DNA of 64,000 nt. Source: Marinobacter shengliensis (GTDB lineage Bacteria > Pseudomonadota > Gammaproteobacteria > Pseudomonadales > Oleiphilaceae). Positions 45,582 to 53,897 of the stretch are shown piece after piece. How positions within the stretch are numbered: position 1 is the first letter of the stretch; the number at the start of each line of letters is the position of its first letter. Location: assembly GCF_003007715.1 (NCBI RefSeq), contig NZ_PXNO01000019.1:1-64000 (forward strand). Direction: 5' to 3'. The notes below the pieces were generated by a model, which saw only the letters and a list, made by a program, of their open reading frames with translations, was not told where the DNA came from and made no database searches. Position numbers and translations under genes: made by a program.

Positions 45582-46940
45582 TCAGAACATTTTCAGGTAA
45601 CGCTTCACCTCCCACTCAGACACGTGGTTCTGGTAGCTCTCCCACTCCCCTTTCTTGTAGTCGACAAAGCTCTTGAACATCGCCCCACCAAATACTTCTT
45701 TGGCCAAAGGATCTGCTTCGAAAGCTTCCACCGCCTCACCCAGATTCCGGGGCAGGTACTCGATGCCCTGTTCGGCAATTTCGGCATCACTGTAGTTGTA
45801 CATGTTTTCGTGGTGCGGGGCGCCGGCGTCCAGGCCCTCGCGAATGCCCTCCAGGCCAGCGGCCAGGATCAAGGCACTGCCAAGATAGGGGTTGCAGGCA
45901 ATGTCCGCTGCGCGGCATTCGATACGGCCACCCACACCCGGGATTCGAACCATGTTGGTGCGGTTGTTTGAGCCATAGCACATGAACACCGGTGCCCAGG
46001 TGGAGCCAGACATGCTGCCCTGGCGCACCAGGCGCTTGTAGCTGTTAACCGTGGGGGCGATGACCGCGCTGATGGCTGCGCCGTGTTTCAGCACGCCGGC
46101 GATGAAGTGATAGGCGATCCTGCTGATGCCGCAACCGTGCAGGTCGTCACCGTTCGGCTCGAACAGGTTCTCGCCGGTTTTGATGTCCGCCAGCGACATG
46201 TTGTAGTGGGCACCGCTGCCGGTGCGGTCGGCAAACGGCTTGGGCATGAAGCTGGCGAAGGCGCCGTGTTTGCGGGCGATTTCGTTGGCCATCATGCGGA
46301 AGAATACCAGCCGGTCTGCCATGGTCAGGCCGTCGGCGTATTTGAAGTCGGTCTCGAACTGGCCATTGGCGTCTTCATGGTCGAAGGAATACACGTCCCA
46401 GCCCAACTCGTTCATGGCCTCCACCAGTTCGTCCATGATGGTGAAGTTGTCCATCAGGGTGCGCGGGTCGTAACAGGGTTTGCCCAGGGTGTCGCGGTCG
46501 CTGAGCGGGGCGAAACCACCATCTTCAGTGTCCTTGAACAGGAAAAACTCGGTTTCGATACCCAGATTGAAGCGGTAGCCCATGTCGGCCGCCTCCTCCA
46601 GCTGCCGGCGGAAGATGTTGCGGGAGCAGGCTTCAAACGGTTTGCCGTTCAGGTACAGGTTGCCGGGAAACCACGCCAGCAGGCGGTTCCAGGGGCAGAT
46701 GGCGACGCCACTGGCGTCTGGCATGGCGGCCACTTCGTCGTCGGAGATGTCCTGGGGCACGCCGTCCAGGGCGGCGCCGGTATACAGCTCCGAGCCTTCC
46801 ATCATCTGGCCGAGGTGGGCCACCGGCACGAACTTGCCCTTGGTAATGCCATGGATATCCACGTAACTGGCGATGGCGTATTTCACGCCGGCGTCGGTGA
46901 GTTGCTGCTGCAGGGCCCGGGTGTTGGTCAGGTCAGTCAT
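45582..46940 (-). CDS. Type III glutamine synthetase-like enzyme (GlnT)
   Basis: 452 residues from the ATG at 46940, preceded by AGAGGAA. Glutamine synthetase blocks: GIETEFFLF, YSFDHEDANGQFE, KPFADRTGSGAHYNMSL (catalytic His), APTVNSYKRL, and RIECRAADIACNPYLGSALILAAGLEG. The N-terminal 'DVHGI'-like VDIHGITKGKFVP is normal. It is the short GlnT type, whose members include gamma-glutamyl-amine synthetases, so the amine acceptor is uncertain. It is divergent from the MetX-like gene and sits between the two guanidine riboswitch units, which suggests ammonia assimilation or amine use. Confidence 0.9.
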   Translation of the reverse strand: MTDLTNTRALQQQLTDAGVKYAIASYVDIHGITKGKFVPVAHLGQMMEGSELYTGAALDGVPQDISDDEVAAMPDASGVAICPWNRLLAWFPGNLYLNGKPFEACSRNIFRRQLEEAADMGYRFNLGIETEFFLFKDTEDGGFAPLSDRDTLGKPCYDPRTLMDNFTIMDELVEAMNELGWDVYSFDHEDANGQFETDFKYADGLTMADRLVFFRMMANEIARKHGAFASFMPKPFADRTGSGAHYNMSLADIKTGENLFEPNGDDLHGCGISRIAYHFIAGVLKHGAAISAVIAPTVNSYKRLVRQGSMSGSTWAPVFMCYGSNNRTNMVRIPGVGGRIECRAADIACNPYLGSALILAAGLEGIREGLDAGAPHHENMYNYSDAEIAEQGIEYLPRNLGEAVEAFEADPLAKEVFGGAMFKSFVDYKKGEWESYQNHVSEWEVKRYLKMF

Positions 46941-47097
46941 CTTGATTCCTCTTTTGCCCGTTAACACGAGCGTTTGTTGAGTGTTCTGGCACGTTTCTTT
47001 CTACATTTCCACCATTCAACATACATGCCAGCGTGTATATATAGATCTGAAAAGGTTGTATTCGAGACCTGGCAACAACACCAGACAGGGAACCAAA

Positions 47098-48129
47098 ATG
47101 ACTGAAAACCAATGGGTTAAAGAAGAGTTTGAGGCTGGCGATCTGCCGCTTTCCGGTGGCGAAACTCTGTATTCAGCCCGCCTGCACTACCATCAGATCG
47201 GCCAACTGAATGCACCAAGAGACAACCTGATCCTGTTGCCCACGTACTATGGTGGTGCAGCTGAGGGCAATCATCCCTGGGTGGCGCCAGGCAGCCCCCT
47301 TGATCCCGGCAAATACTGCATTGTGATCCCCGCCCTACTCGGTGCCGGTGAATCATCTTCCCCCTCCAACACGCCAGGGCTGCAGGCCGGCGCCGGCTTC
47401 CCGGCCATCAGCCTGTACGACAATGTAATGCTGCAGAAACGCCTGGTAGACGAGGTGTTCGGCGGCGCCAGCCTGGCCCTGGTGATGGGCTGGTCCATGG
47501 GGGGCATGCAGGCACTGCAATGGGGTTGCCTGTTTCCGGAGCAGGTCCGCGCCGTGCTTGCCACCTGCTGTACCGCCCGCTGTTACCCGCACAACCGGGT
47601 ATTTCTGGAGGGCGTAAAAGCCGCGCTGACGTGCGATCAGAGGTTTCGTGAGGGCCATTATCAACAGCCGCCAGAACGAGGTCTCCGGGCCTTTGGCCGG
47701 GTCTATGCCGGCTGGGCATATTCCCAGGCTTTTTTTCGCCACGAGCGCTGGCGTGAGTTGGGGTTCGAATCCATTGAAGCATTGCTGCACTGCTGGGAGG
47801 AGGACCACCTGGCGCAAGATGCCAATAACCTGCTGTCGGTTCTCAACACCTGGCAGCAGGGCGATATCAGCGATAACCCGGTGTTTCAGGGCGATTACAG
47901 ATTGGCACTTGGTGCCCTGACCATGCCGACACAACTCATGCCGAGCAGCACCGACCTATACTTCACACAGGAAGATGCTACGCAGGATGCCCGGCAGATG
48001 CCCGGGGCCGGGCTTGAGGTACTCGATTCCGAGTGGGGCCACATTGCCGGTGGCGCGGGGCGTGAAACCAGAAGCCAGCAGGTGATTCTAGCGGCCGCCT
48101 CGGGCTTGCTCTCAAGCCAGGCACCGTAG
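47098..48129 (+). CDS. MetX-like alpha/beta-hydrolase fold protein (343 aa)
   Basis: 343 residues of the homoserine O-acetyltransferase-like group of alpha/beta hydrolases. Nucleophile Ser in VMGWSMGGMQAL near residue 131, Asp in PSSTDLYFT near 284, His in EWGHIAGG near 317. The true MetX signature is incomplete, and the family also includes unassigned acyltransferases and hydrolases. ATG at 47098 follows CAGGGAAC. It is divergent from the glutamine synthetase gene, with a sigma-54-like sequence at 46987 that has a mismatch in the -12 GC. Confidence 0.8.
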   Translation: MTENQWVKEEFEAGDLPLSGGETLYSARLHYHQIGQLNAPRDNLILLPTYYGGAAEGNHPWVAPGSPLDPGKYCIVIPALLGAGESSSPSNTPGLQAGAGFPAISLYDNVMLQKRLVDEVFGGASLALVMGWSMGGMQALQWGCLFPEQVRAVLATCCTARCYPHNRVFLEGVKAALTCDQRFREGHYQQPPERGLRAFGRVYAGWAYSQAFFRHERWRELGFESIEALLHCWEEDHLAQDANNLLSVLNTWQQGDISDNPVFQGDYRLALGALTMPTQLMPSSTDLYFTQEDATQDARQMPGAGLEVLDSEWGHIAGGAGRETRSQQVILAAASGLLSSQAP

Positions 48130-48220
48130 TGGTGCGCCATGTCTCGCCACGCACCGGGACAGCGCAGCTTGGCTGCTCTAACCGCGCCGGATCACAACGG
48201 GGGCAAGGCATTTCCGGATC

Positions 48221-48236
48221 TGGCATGCCATCTGCA
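48221..48236 (+). promoter_or_regulatory. Sigma-54-type promoter of the ABC permease/ATPase unit
   Basis: TGGCATGCCATCTGCA, with GG (48222-48223) and GC (48234-48235) 10 nt apart. It lies about 110 bp before the second riboswitch. It parallels the promoter at 38183, so both guanidine units appear to need RpoN. Confidence 0.7.
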
Positions 48237-48346
48237 AAGGTAAGACAGGGAACGCTAGCTTGCATGATGCACGAGCAACCGTTTCTACAACCCAGTCCGT
48301 TCACAGCAACACCGCAACACGTGCGGCGACACAACGAAGACCAATG

Positions 48347-48452
48347 GGTGACTAGGGTTCCGGTCCTGGCTGTTTTCAGCAACAGCCAGGATGGCTGGTC
48401 CGAGAGTTACCGACCTCTGGGAGGTTACACGGCGGGACAAAAGCCCGGGAGA
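48347..48452 (+). promoter_or_regulatory. Second guanidine-I (ykkC) riboswitch
   Basis: The same blocks as at 38268: CTAGGGTTCCG (48352-48362), an extended CCTGGCTGTT...AACAGCCAGG stem, CTGGTCCGAGAG (48395-48406) and ACACGGCGGGACAAAAGCCC then GGGAG (to 48451). No U-run follows, unlike the first copy, and an AGAGGAG ribosome site lies 51 bp on, so control may be translational. It precedes the permease-ATPase pair. Confidence 0.93.
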
Positions 48453-48517
48453 CCGAATCGCAAGGGGTGCCAACCCGCGATCACCTTGCCGTGCTGTGTG
48501 ACCAGAGGAGACTAATT

Positions 48518-49333
48518 ATGCGATTGATCAACCGCCACCCCGGGCGTTTTTCAGCCATCCTGCTGGGATTACTGCCGTTTTTGTTGATCATGCTGATCTA
48601 CAGCCTGGCCTCCCAGCAGCGCCTGGCCGACAACCCCAACGATAAGCTCCTGCCCGGCCTTGAACAGATGACGGCCGCAGTTGACCGCATGGCCTTTCAA
48701 GAGGATCGGCGCAGTGGCAATTACCTGATGTGGGAGGATACCGCCGCCAGCCTTAAACGGCTGGGCATGGGTGTGGGCATTGCTGCGTCACTGGCGCTGG
48801 TGGTGGGCTTGTTGAACGGCATTCTACCGCTGGTGCGGGCCAACTTTGCGCCGCTGGTTTCAGCACTGTCCATGGTGCCACCGCTGGCGATACTGCCCAT
48901 CCTGTTTATCGTGTTTGGCCTCGGCGAGCTGTCCAAAGTGATGCTGATTGTCATCGGCACAGCGCCGGTCATGATGCGGGATGTCGCACAAAGAGTCCGG
49001 GAACTGCCGGGCGAACAGCTGATCAAGATCCAGACCCTGGGTGCCAATTCCTGGCAGGTGATCACCCGCATGGCCCTGCCCCAGACACTGCCCCGCCTGA
49101 TCGATTCGGTTCGGCTCAGCCTGGGGCCTGCCTGGCTGTTCCTGATTGCAGCTGAAGCCATCGCTTCAACCGAAGGCCTTGGTTATCGGATCTTCCTGGT
49201 GCGGCGCTACCTGGCCATGGATGTCATCCTGCCCTACGTTATCTGGATCACCATCCTTGCCATCGTCATCGACCAACTACTGCGCCTTGCCAATCGCAAA
49301 TTATTCCCGTGGTACAACGCCGGAGGCCACTGA
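48518..49333 (+). CDS. ABC transporter permease, NitT/TauT type (guanidine-linked)
   Basis: 271 residues with about six membrane segments and the cytoplasmic coupling motif KIQTLGANSWQVITRMALPQTLPRLIDSVRLSLGPAW (EAA-like loop), typical of nitrate/taurine ABC permeases. A periplasmic loop of about 60 residues follows the first membrane segment. The ATG at 48518 has AGAGGAG 8 nt upstream; an earlier Met runs into the riboswitch. It overlaps the ATPase start by one base (TGATG). Expected partner: the binding protein at 43487. Confidence 0.88.
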   Translation: MRLINRHPGRFSAILLGLLPFLLIMLIYSLASQQRLADNPNDKLLPGLEQMTAAVDRMAFQEDRRSGNYLMWEDTAASLKRLGMGVGIAASLALVVGLLNGILPLVRANFAPLVSALSMVPPLAILPILFIVFGLGELSKVMLIVIGTAPVMMRDVAQRVRELPGEQLIKIQTLGANSWQVITRMALPQTLPRLIDSVRLSLGPAWLFLIAAEAIASTEGLGYRIFLVRRYLAMDVILPYVIWITILAIVIDQLLRLANRKLFPWYNAGGH

Positions 49334-50118
49334 TGAGCTTTATTACTGTCAACAATCTCTGGAAAGAGTACGGTGACCAGGTGGTTCTGGAGAACCTCAA
49401 CCTGTCCGTCAAACAGGGTGAATTCTGCACGCTGGTGGGGGCTTCCGGATGCGGAAAATCCACTTTCCTGAAAATGCTGCTGGGGCAGGAAACCCAGACC
49501 CGTGGCGAACTGCTGCTTGATGGTGCCGCCTTTCCAGCCGAACCCGATCGTAACCGTGGCATTGTATTTCAGCGCTACTCGGTTTTCCCCCATCTGACCG
49601 TTCGACAGAACGTACTGATGGGACTGGAACTGGAGCAGAAGCCGTTACTCGGCAGGCTGTTCGGCAGCGCCCGCAAGGAAGCATTGGCGCGGGTAGACGC
49701 CATGCTGGAGTCGGTCGGCCTGAGCCCGTCGGCCAACAAGTGGCCCCATGAGCTTTCCGGTGGTATGCAACAGCGCCTGGCCATTGCCCAGTCCCTGATC
49801 ATGAGGCCCCGCGTGCTTCTGCTGGACGAACCTTTTGGCGCACTGGACCCTGGCATTCGCAGCGACATGCATAACCTGCTGCTTAAGCTATGGCAGGAAA
49901 CGGGCACCACCATCTTCATGGTGACCCACGATCTCAAGGAAGGCTTCTATTTGGGCACTCGGTTACTGGTCTTCGACAAAACCCGACACGACCCACATAG
50001 CCCCAGCGCCTATGGCGCCACCATCACCTATGACTTGCCGATCGGCAAAACCGACCGGGCGGTACTTGAGGATATTGACCACTCTGTGGCAAGAACCGCG
50101 CGCTATCAGGCGGCCTGA
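49333..50118 (+). CDS. ABC transporter ATPase, NitT/TauT type (guanidine-linked)
   Basis: 261 residues. Walker A GASGCGKSTF, signature LSGGMQQRLAIAQSLI, Walker B VLLLDEPFGALDP, H-loop MVTHD. It powers the adjoining permease. The ATG at 49333 follows directly from the permease stop. A terminator in the 45-bp gap to the convergent alcohol dehydrogenase gene ends that gene, not this one. Confidence 0.92.
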   Translation: MSFITVNNLWKEYGDQVVLENLNLSVKQGEFCTLVGASGCGKSTFLKMLLGQETQTRGELLLDGAAFPAEPDRNRGIVFQRYSVFPHLTVRQNVLMGLELEQKPLLGRLFGSARKEALARVDAMLESVGLSPSANKWPHELSGGMQQRLAIAQSLIMRPRVLLLDEPFGALDPGIRSDMHNLLLKLWQETGTTIFMVTHDLKEGFYLGTRLLVFDKTRHDPHSPSAYGATITYDLPIGKTDRAVLEDIDHSVARTARYQAA

Positions 50119-50121
50119 ATC

Positions 50122-50147
50122 AAAAAGGGCTGCCCGGAGGCAGCCCA
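50122..50147 (-). terminator. Terminator of the lanthanide-type alcohol dehydrogenase gene
   Basis: GGGCTGCC-CGGA-GGCAGCCC with a U-run on the minus strand (five A on the plus strand at 50122-50126). It follows the dehydrogenase stop at 50164 by 17 bp. Confidence 0.85.
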
Positions 50148-50163
50148 AAGGTCGATCGACAAC

Positions 50164-51939
50164 TTACTTGGCAGCCACCCGGTCTTTCGGCAGCTTGAAG
50201 GTCCAGACCATACCGCCCTGGTTGAAGTCTTTGACCACCCTGGCCACTTCACCGCCCCACAGCGGCACCGCACCACCCCAACCGGAGGCAACGGAGACGA
50301 ATTGCTCGCCGTCCATTTCCCAGGTTACCGGGGTACCAACCACGCCGGAGCCGGTGTTGAACTTCCAGAGTTCTTTGCCGGTTTTGGCGTCAAAGGCCTT
50401 CAGGAAACCTTCCGGTGTGCCGGTGAACACCAGACCGCCAGCGGTCGTCATTACGCCACCCCAGAGCGGAGCCGGGTTATTCTGGCGCCAGACTTCTTTG
50501 CCGGTTTTCGGGTCCATGGCCCGCAGAACGCCGATAAAGTCGTCGTTAGCCGGCTTGATGGTGAAACCTGCACCCAGATAGGCAGCGCCTTTCTTGTAGG
50601 ACACCGGCTCGTTCCAGATGTCCATGGACCACTCGTTGGAGGGCACATAGAACAGTTCGGTATCCGGGCTGTAAGCCATCGGCATCCAGTTCTTGCCGCC
50701 CAGGAAGGCCGGGAAGGCGACAACGGTTTCACCCTTCTCCCCATCCAGGTCCGCCGGGTTACCCGGGCGACCGCCTTCTTTCAGGATCGGGCGACCGGTT
50801 TTCGGGTCCAGGCCGGTTGCCCAACTGATGGTGTCGACAAACGGGAAACCGCGAATGAACGAGCCATCTTCACGGTTGAGCACGTAGAAGAAACCATTAC
50901 GGTCCGCCGTGGCAGCAGCTTTGATGGTTTTTCCTTTTTCTTTCAGATCAAAGGAAATCAGCTCATTGACACCATCGTAATCCCAGCCATCATTCGGGGT
51001 AGTCTGGAAATGCCACTTGATGCTGCCGTCGTTCGGATCGATCGCAACCCGGGACGCGGAGTACAGGTTATCCCCAGGGCGCAGGTGCGAATTCCAGGGC
51101 GCCGGGTTACCAGTACCGAAGAACAGGGTATCGGTTTCCGGATCGTAGGTGCCGCCCAGCCAGGTTGCCGCGCCGCCGGTCTTCCACATGTCACCAGGCC
51201 AGGTCTTGCCGGCCTCGCCACCGGAAATACCGTTCTCGATCTTCTTGCCGTCCTTGTAGACATAGCCCATGTGGCCTTCAACCGTCGGGCGGGTCCACAC
51301 TAGGTCACCGGTGTTGGCGTCGTAGGCTTCTACCTTGCCCACAATACCGAATTCACCACCAGACACGCCGGTAATCAACTTGCCGTTGACCACGATGGGT
51401 GCGGCTGTGATGGCGTAGCCCTCCTGATAATCGGCAACCTTTTTAATCCAGACCACCTTACCGGTGTCTTTATTGAGCGCGACCAGCTTGGCATCCAGAG
51501 TACCGAAGTAAACCTTGTCACCATAAATGGCAGCGCCCCGGTTGATCACGTCACAGCAGGGCATAATGCCATCGGGCAGGCGGGCGTCGTACTGCCACAA
51601 TTCCTGACCTGTCCGGGCGTCTACTGCCCACATGCGGGAGTAGGAACCGGTCACGTACATCACGCCGTCTTTGATCAGCGGCTGCGATTCCTGGCCACGC
51701 TGCTTCTCTCCACCGAAGGAGAACGCCCACGCTGGCTGGAGATATTTAACGTTTTTGGTGTTCAGGGTTTTCATAGGGCTGTAGCGCTGACCCTGATAGC
51801 CCATGCCGTAGGTAACGACACTGTCGATGCTTTGATGGTCGTTCAGCAGGTCTTGGTCGGTGACCGCGTGGGCCCCGAAGGAAACAGCTAATGCCAGGGC
51901 ACTGGCCGCAAAGGTCTTGCCGATCGCGATTGATCTCAT
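50164..51939 (-). CDS. pedH: PQQ-dependent alcohol dehydrogenase with lanthanide-type active site (PedH/ExaF-like)
   Basis: 591 residues; Sec signal peptide (cleavage after AHA, about 25), eight-bladed propeller repeats, adjacent disulfide Cys128-Cys129. Metal ligands Glu196 (GGEFG) and Asn278 (GTGNPAPWN); catalytic Asp320 in GWDYDGVNE with Asp322 two residues later, the extra carboxylate that marks lanthanide-dependent enzymes such as XoxF and PedH. It oxidises ethanol and other primary alcohols in the periplasm, donating electrons to cytochrome c550. Start 51939 follows GGAGAA. It has its own promoter region with both cluster motifs. Metal use is inferred, not shown. Confidence 0.93.
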   Translation of the reverse strand: MRSIAIGKTFAASALALAVSFGAHAVTDQDLLNDHQSIDSVVTYGMGYQGQRYSPMKTLNTKNVKYLQPAWAFSFGGEKQRGQESQPLIKDGVMYVTGSYSRMWAVDARTGQELWQYDARLPDGIMPCCDVINRGAAIYGDKVYFGTLDAKLVALNKDTGKVVWIKKVADYQEGYAITAAPIVVNGKLITGVSGGEFGIVGKVEAYDANTGDLVWTRPTVEGHMGYVYKDGKKIENGISGGEAGKTWPGDMWKTGGAATWLGGTYDPETDTLFFGTGNPAPWNSHLRPGDNLYSASRVAIDPNDGSIKWHFQTTPNDGWDYDGVNELISFDLKEKGKTIKAAATADRNGFFYVLNREDGSFIRGFPFVDTISWATGLDPKTGRPILKEGGRPGNPADLDGEKGETVVAFPAFLGGKNWMPMAYSPDTELFYVPSNEWSMDIWNEPVSYKKGAAYLGAGFTIKPANDDFIGVLRAMDPKTGKEVWRQNNPAPLWGGVMTTAGGLVFTGTPEGFLKAFDAKTGKELWKFNTGSGVVGTPVTWEMDGEQFVSVASGWGGAVPLWGGEVARVVKDFNQGGMVWTFKLPKDRVAAK

Positions 51940-51983
51940 GGTTGCGTTCTCCAATTCTCTTGTTTTCAGATTCGATGGCGAAC

Positions 51984-51998
51984 CGGGAACTTTTCCCG
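51984..51998. promoter_or_regulatory. GGGAA-CTT-TTCCC palindrome upstream of the lanthanide-type enzyme
   Basis: CGGGAACTTTTCCCG lies 45-60 bp before the start of the dehydrogenase gene. The same 14-mer occurs at 53755-53768 upstream of the second dehydrogenase. A TTCTTGTTGG-like tract follows both copies. Confidence 0.5.
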
Positions 51999-52062
51999 CC
52001 TCTCTACCCATTCTTGTTGGCCTCCGCATTTGCAACAATTAACCCCACGCACAGGTTTTCTC

Positions 52063-52076
52063 ATCACTTGGTAGTA
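52063..52076 (-). promoter_or_regulatory. Regulon motif copy upstream of the lanthanide-type enzyme
   Basis: Minus-strand reading TACTACCAAGTGAT; the first part matches the other copies well, the GAAC end poorly. It lies 125 bp before the start codon, similar to the spacing at exaC and exaB. Confidence 0.4.
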
Positions 52077-52095
52077 AGACTCCGCCAGAAACGAA

Positions 52096-52119
52096 AAAGC
52101 CCGCACTGGGGCGGGCTGG
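52096..52119 (-). terminator. Terminator after the periplasmic binding protein gene
   Basis: AGCCCGC/GCGGGCT stem with a U-run on the minus strand. It separates the cytochrome/binding-protein unit from the dehydrogenase gene, which therefore starts its own transcript. Confidence 0.85.
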
Positions 52120-52135
52120 ATTCGGTCCACAAAGG

Positions 52136-53062
52136 CTACTCGGCTTCTTCCGGCCCGAGAATCGCGTCATAGTATCCGGGGCGGCTAAAGGAGAGCCCAT
52201 GCCGCTGATACAGCTGGGCCACTTCGCCATTGCGGATCATTCGGTCCACAGCGCCTTCAACGGCGTATCCTAGGGCACGATGGGTGTGCCGTATGGCGAT
52301 GCCGACATCCCAAACCGGTTTACTGATACCAGGAAAGCCGTTGCTGGCCTTTTTGAAGGGACGGTCCGGATAAGACTTCAGACAGTGTTCCAGCTCCGCG
52401 CGCATGCCCATGACGGCGCTTACCTCACCGCTTGCCATCGCCTCGAACGCCTTGGCGACGCTCATGTAGTGATGCACCTGATCACGCATGCGACCGCCAA
52501 ACGAAGAGGTCATGTAAGTAGCCGGCAGGGTGTCGATCTCCACACCGATCGGGTGGTACTGGAATTTGGCGACGGTATTGATTTCATCCAGCTTGTCGGC
52601 ATCGAACACAATCTGCCAACGCTCCTGCTGATAAGGCGCCACAAACACCACCTGCTCATTGATCATCTCGCCGGTTGAGTCGCGCATGTACTTGAACACA
52701 CTGTCGTAGGGCACTCGCATCATGATGTCGGCCACACGTGTTTTGGACAGGTAATGGCCTTTCCAGATGTGGTTGCGAAGATCGTCCCCCAGGTTTTCAT
52801 CCGGAATGATCCAGTAGGGCCGGAATTCCACACCCAGTGCCTCGGCGATCTGACGACCGAGATCCGCATCCACGCCTTTCACCTCACCATTTTCCTCGTA
52901 GGAGTAGGGCGGAAAGTCCTTATACATGCCGACGTTCAGAAAACCCGAATCCTGGATAATATCCAGGGTGCGATCCGGAATGAGCAGGCGCGGCTGTTGG
53001 CCATGCGCCACCGCCGCCAGCATCGCAAACACCACAAGCAATACACGAAACGCAGCTTTCAT
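52136..53062 (-). CDS. Periplasmic family-3 binding protein of the alcohol oxidation cluster (XoxJ/MoxJ-like)
   Basis: 308 residues with signal peptide (cleavage near residue 22) and a two-lobed family-3 solute-binding fold: LDIIQDSGFLNVGMYKDFPPYSYEENGEVKGVDADLGRQIAEALGV. It lies between cytochrome c550 and the dehydrogenase, where P. putida has a comparable gene and methylotrophs have MoxJ/XoxJ, which help assemble the dehydrogenase. No ABC permease is nearby, so a chaperone-like role is more likely than transport. ATG 53062 follows AGGAGG; a GTG one codon earlier is in frame. Confidence 0.85.
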   Translation of the reverse strand: MKAAFRVLLVVFAMLAAVAHGQQPRLLIPDRTLDIIQDSGFLNVGMYKDFPPYSYEENGEVKGVDADLGRQIAEALGVEFRPYWIIPDENLGDDLRNHIWKGHYLSKTRVADIMMRVPYDSVFKYMRDSTGEMINEQVVFVAPYQQERWQIVFDADKLDEINTVAKFQYHPIGVEIDTLPATYMTSSFGGRMRDQVHHYMSVAKAFEAMASGEVSAVMGMRAELEHCLKSYPDRPFKKASNGFPGISKPVWDVGIAIRHTHRALGYAVEGAVDRMIRNGEVAQLYQRHGLSFSRPGYYDAILGPEEAE

Positions 53063-53100
53063 CACTCACCCTCCTGACGAGAAATCGTTTCCAAACCGGA

Positions 53101-53529
53101 TTATTCCGGCTTGGGCAGCGACTCAACGTAGGTGCGAATGGCCCAGATCGCGGTTTGATCCAGATTGTCCTTGAAGGAGGGCATACCGCGGCCGGTGCCG
53201 TTGGTGACTCGGCCAATGAAGTATTCGTCGTCCCACTCTTCCAGTTCACGCAGGTCCGGCGTCAGGCCACCAGACATGGCCTCGATACCGTGGCACACAG
53301 CGCAGTTACCGGCATAGCCACTGCGACCGATTTTGATGGCTTCTTCGTTGAGTGAGCCGTGTTCGTTGCCCTCACGGAACGGATTTTCAGCTCGTAGCTC
53401 CTTGCCCAGGTCAGGCAAGGCACCGGTATCAACCGGTTGCGGTGTCACATCCCCGTGAGACCAGGCGGAGAAAGCGCCAACAGACAAAGTGGCAGCGAGC
53501 AGGGTTCGAGTGAAAACGTGTGTCAGCAT
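53101..53529 (-). CDS. exaB: Cytochrome c550, electron acceptor of the alcohol dehydrogenases
   Basis: 142 residues; signal peptide (cleavage near AWS, 24), one haem c site CAVCH (Cys76, Cys79, His80) and an axial Met in GRGMPSF near 122. It takes electrons from the PQQ enzyme and passes them to the terminal oxidase. It is the first gene of its unit, 38 bp before the binding-protein gene, and divergent from the Ca2+-type dehydrogenase. The name follows P. aeruginosa ExaB (PedF in P. putida). Confidence 0.93.
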   Translation of the reverse strand: MLTHVFTRTLLAATLSVGAFSAWSHGDVTPQPVDTGALPDLGKELRAENPFREGNEHGSLNEEAIKIGRSGYAGNCAVCHGIEAMSGGLTPDLRELEEWDDEYFIGRVTNGTGRGMPSFKDNLDQTAIWAIRTYVESLPKPE

Positions 53530-53657
53530 GGTTAGACCACCTCTTGTTTTGAATCACGATGGCTGGCGCTGTTTTTGTGTGACGTCAACCAGCAGCTTTC
53601 CACAAGTATGGTGAGGCCGCGCTAGCGATAGAATGCCACTTTCGCTTTCAGACACTA

Positions 53658-53671
53658 GTTCCTTAGTAGTA
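53658..53671 (-). promoter_or_regulatory. Regulon motif copy between exaB and exaA
   Basis: Minus-strand reading TACTACTAAGGAAC, a perfect copy of TACYAARGAAC. It lies 130 bp upstream of exaB and about 230 bp upstream of exaA within a 368-bp divergent region that contains no gene. Confidence 0.5.
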
Positions 53672-53754
53672 AACGCTGAGAGTCAACGCCAAAGCATGAG
53701 TTTCCGCATTGCCCATGGAGAACGCCCGGTTTTTCATGATGATGGCCATACCCT

Positions 53755-53768
53755 GGGAACTTTTCCCG
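53755..53768. promoter_or_regulatory. GGGAA-CTT-TTCCC palindrome upstream of exaA
   Basis: GGGAACTTTTCCCG, identical to the copy at 51985-51998. It lies 130 bp before the exaA start and is followed by TTCCTGTTGG. It is a candidate site for the response regulator that selects between the two dehydrogenases. Confidence 0.5.
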
Positions 53769-53897
53769 ATTCCTGTTGGTTTCATCCCATTGATCCGATG
53801 CTTTTTTCCGTCGCCACAACATCCCCCTAAGCCAATACTCGTGGCGTCGATGCCTTGAGCAAGACGATGGGTACAACAAAAAACAAGGGGAAAGACA

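Noticed and set aside
46987-47002. Sigma-54 promoter before the MetX-like gene (TGGCACGTTTCTTTCT)
   Set aside because: The -24 element is good but the -12 GC is TC, so it does not meet the consensus; kept only as a weak possibility.
47098-48129. Homoserine O-acetyltransferase MetX of methionine synthesis
   Set aside because: It has the fold and catalytic triad but lacks convincing MetX-specific blocks and has no methionine gene nearby; kept as MetX-like hydrolase.
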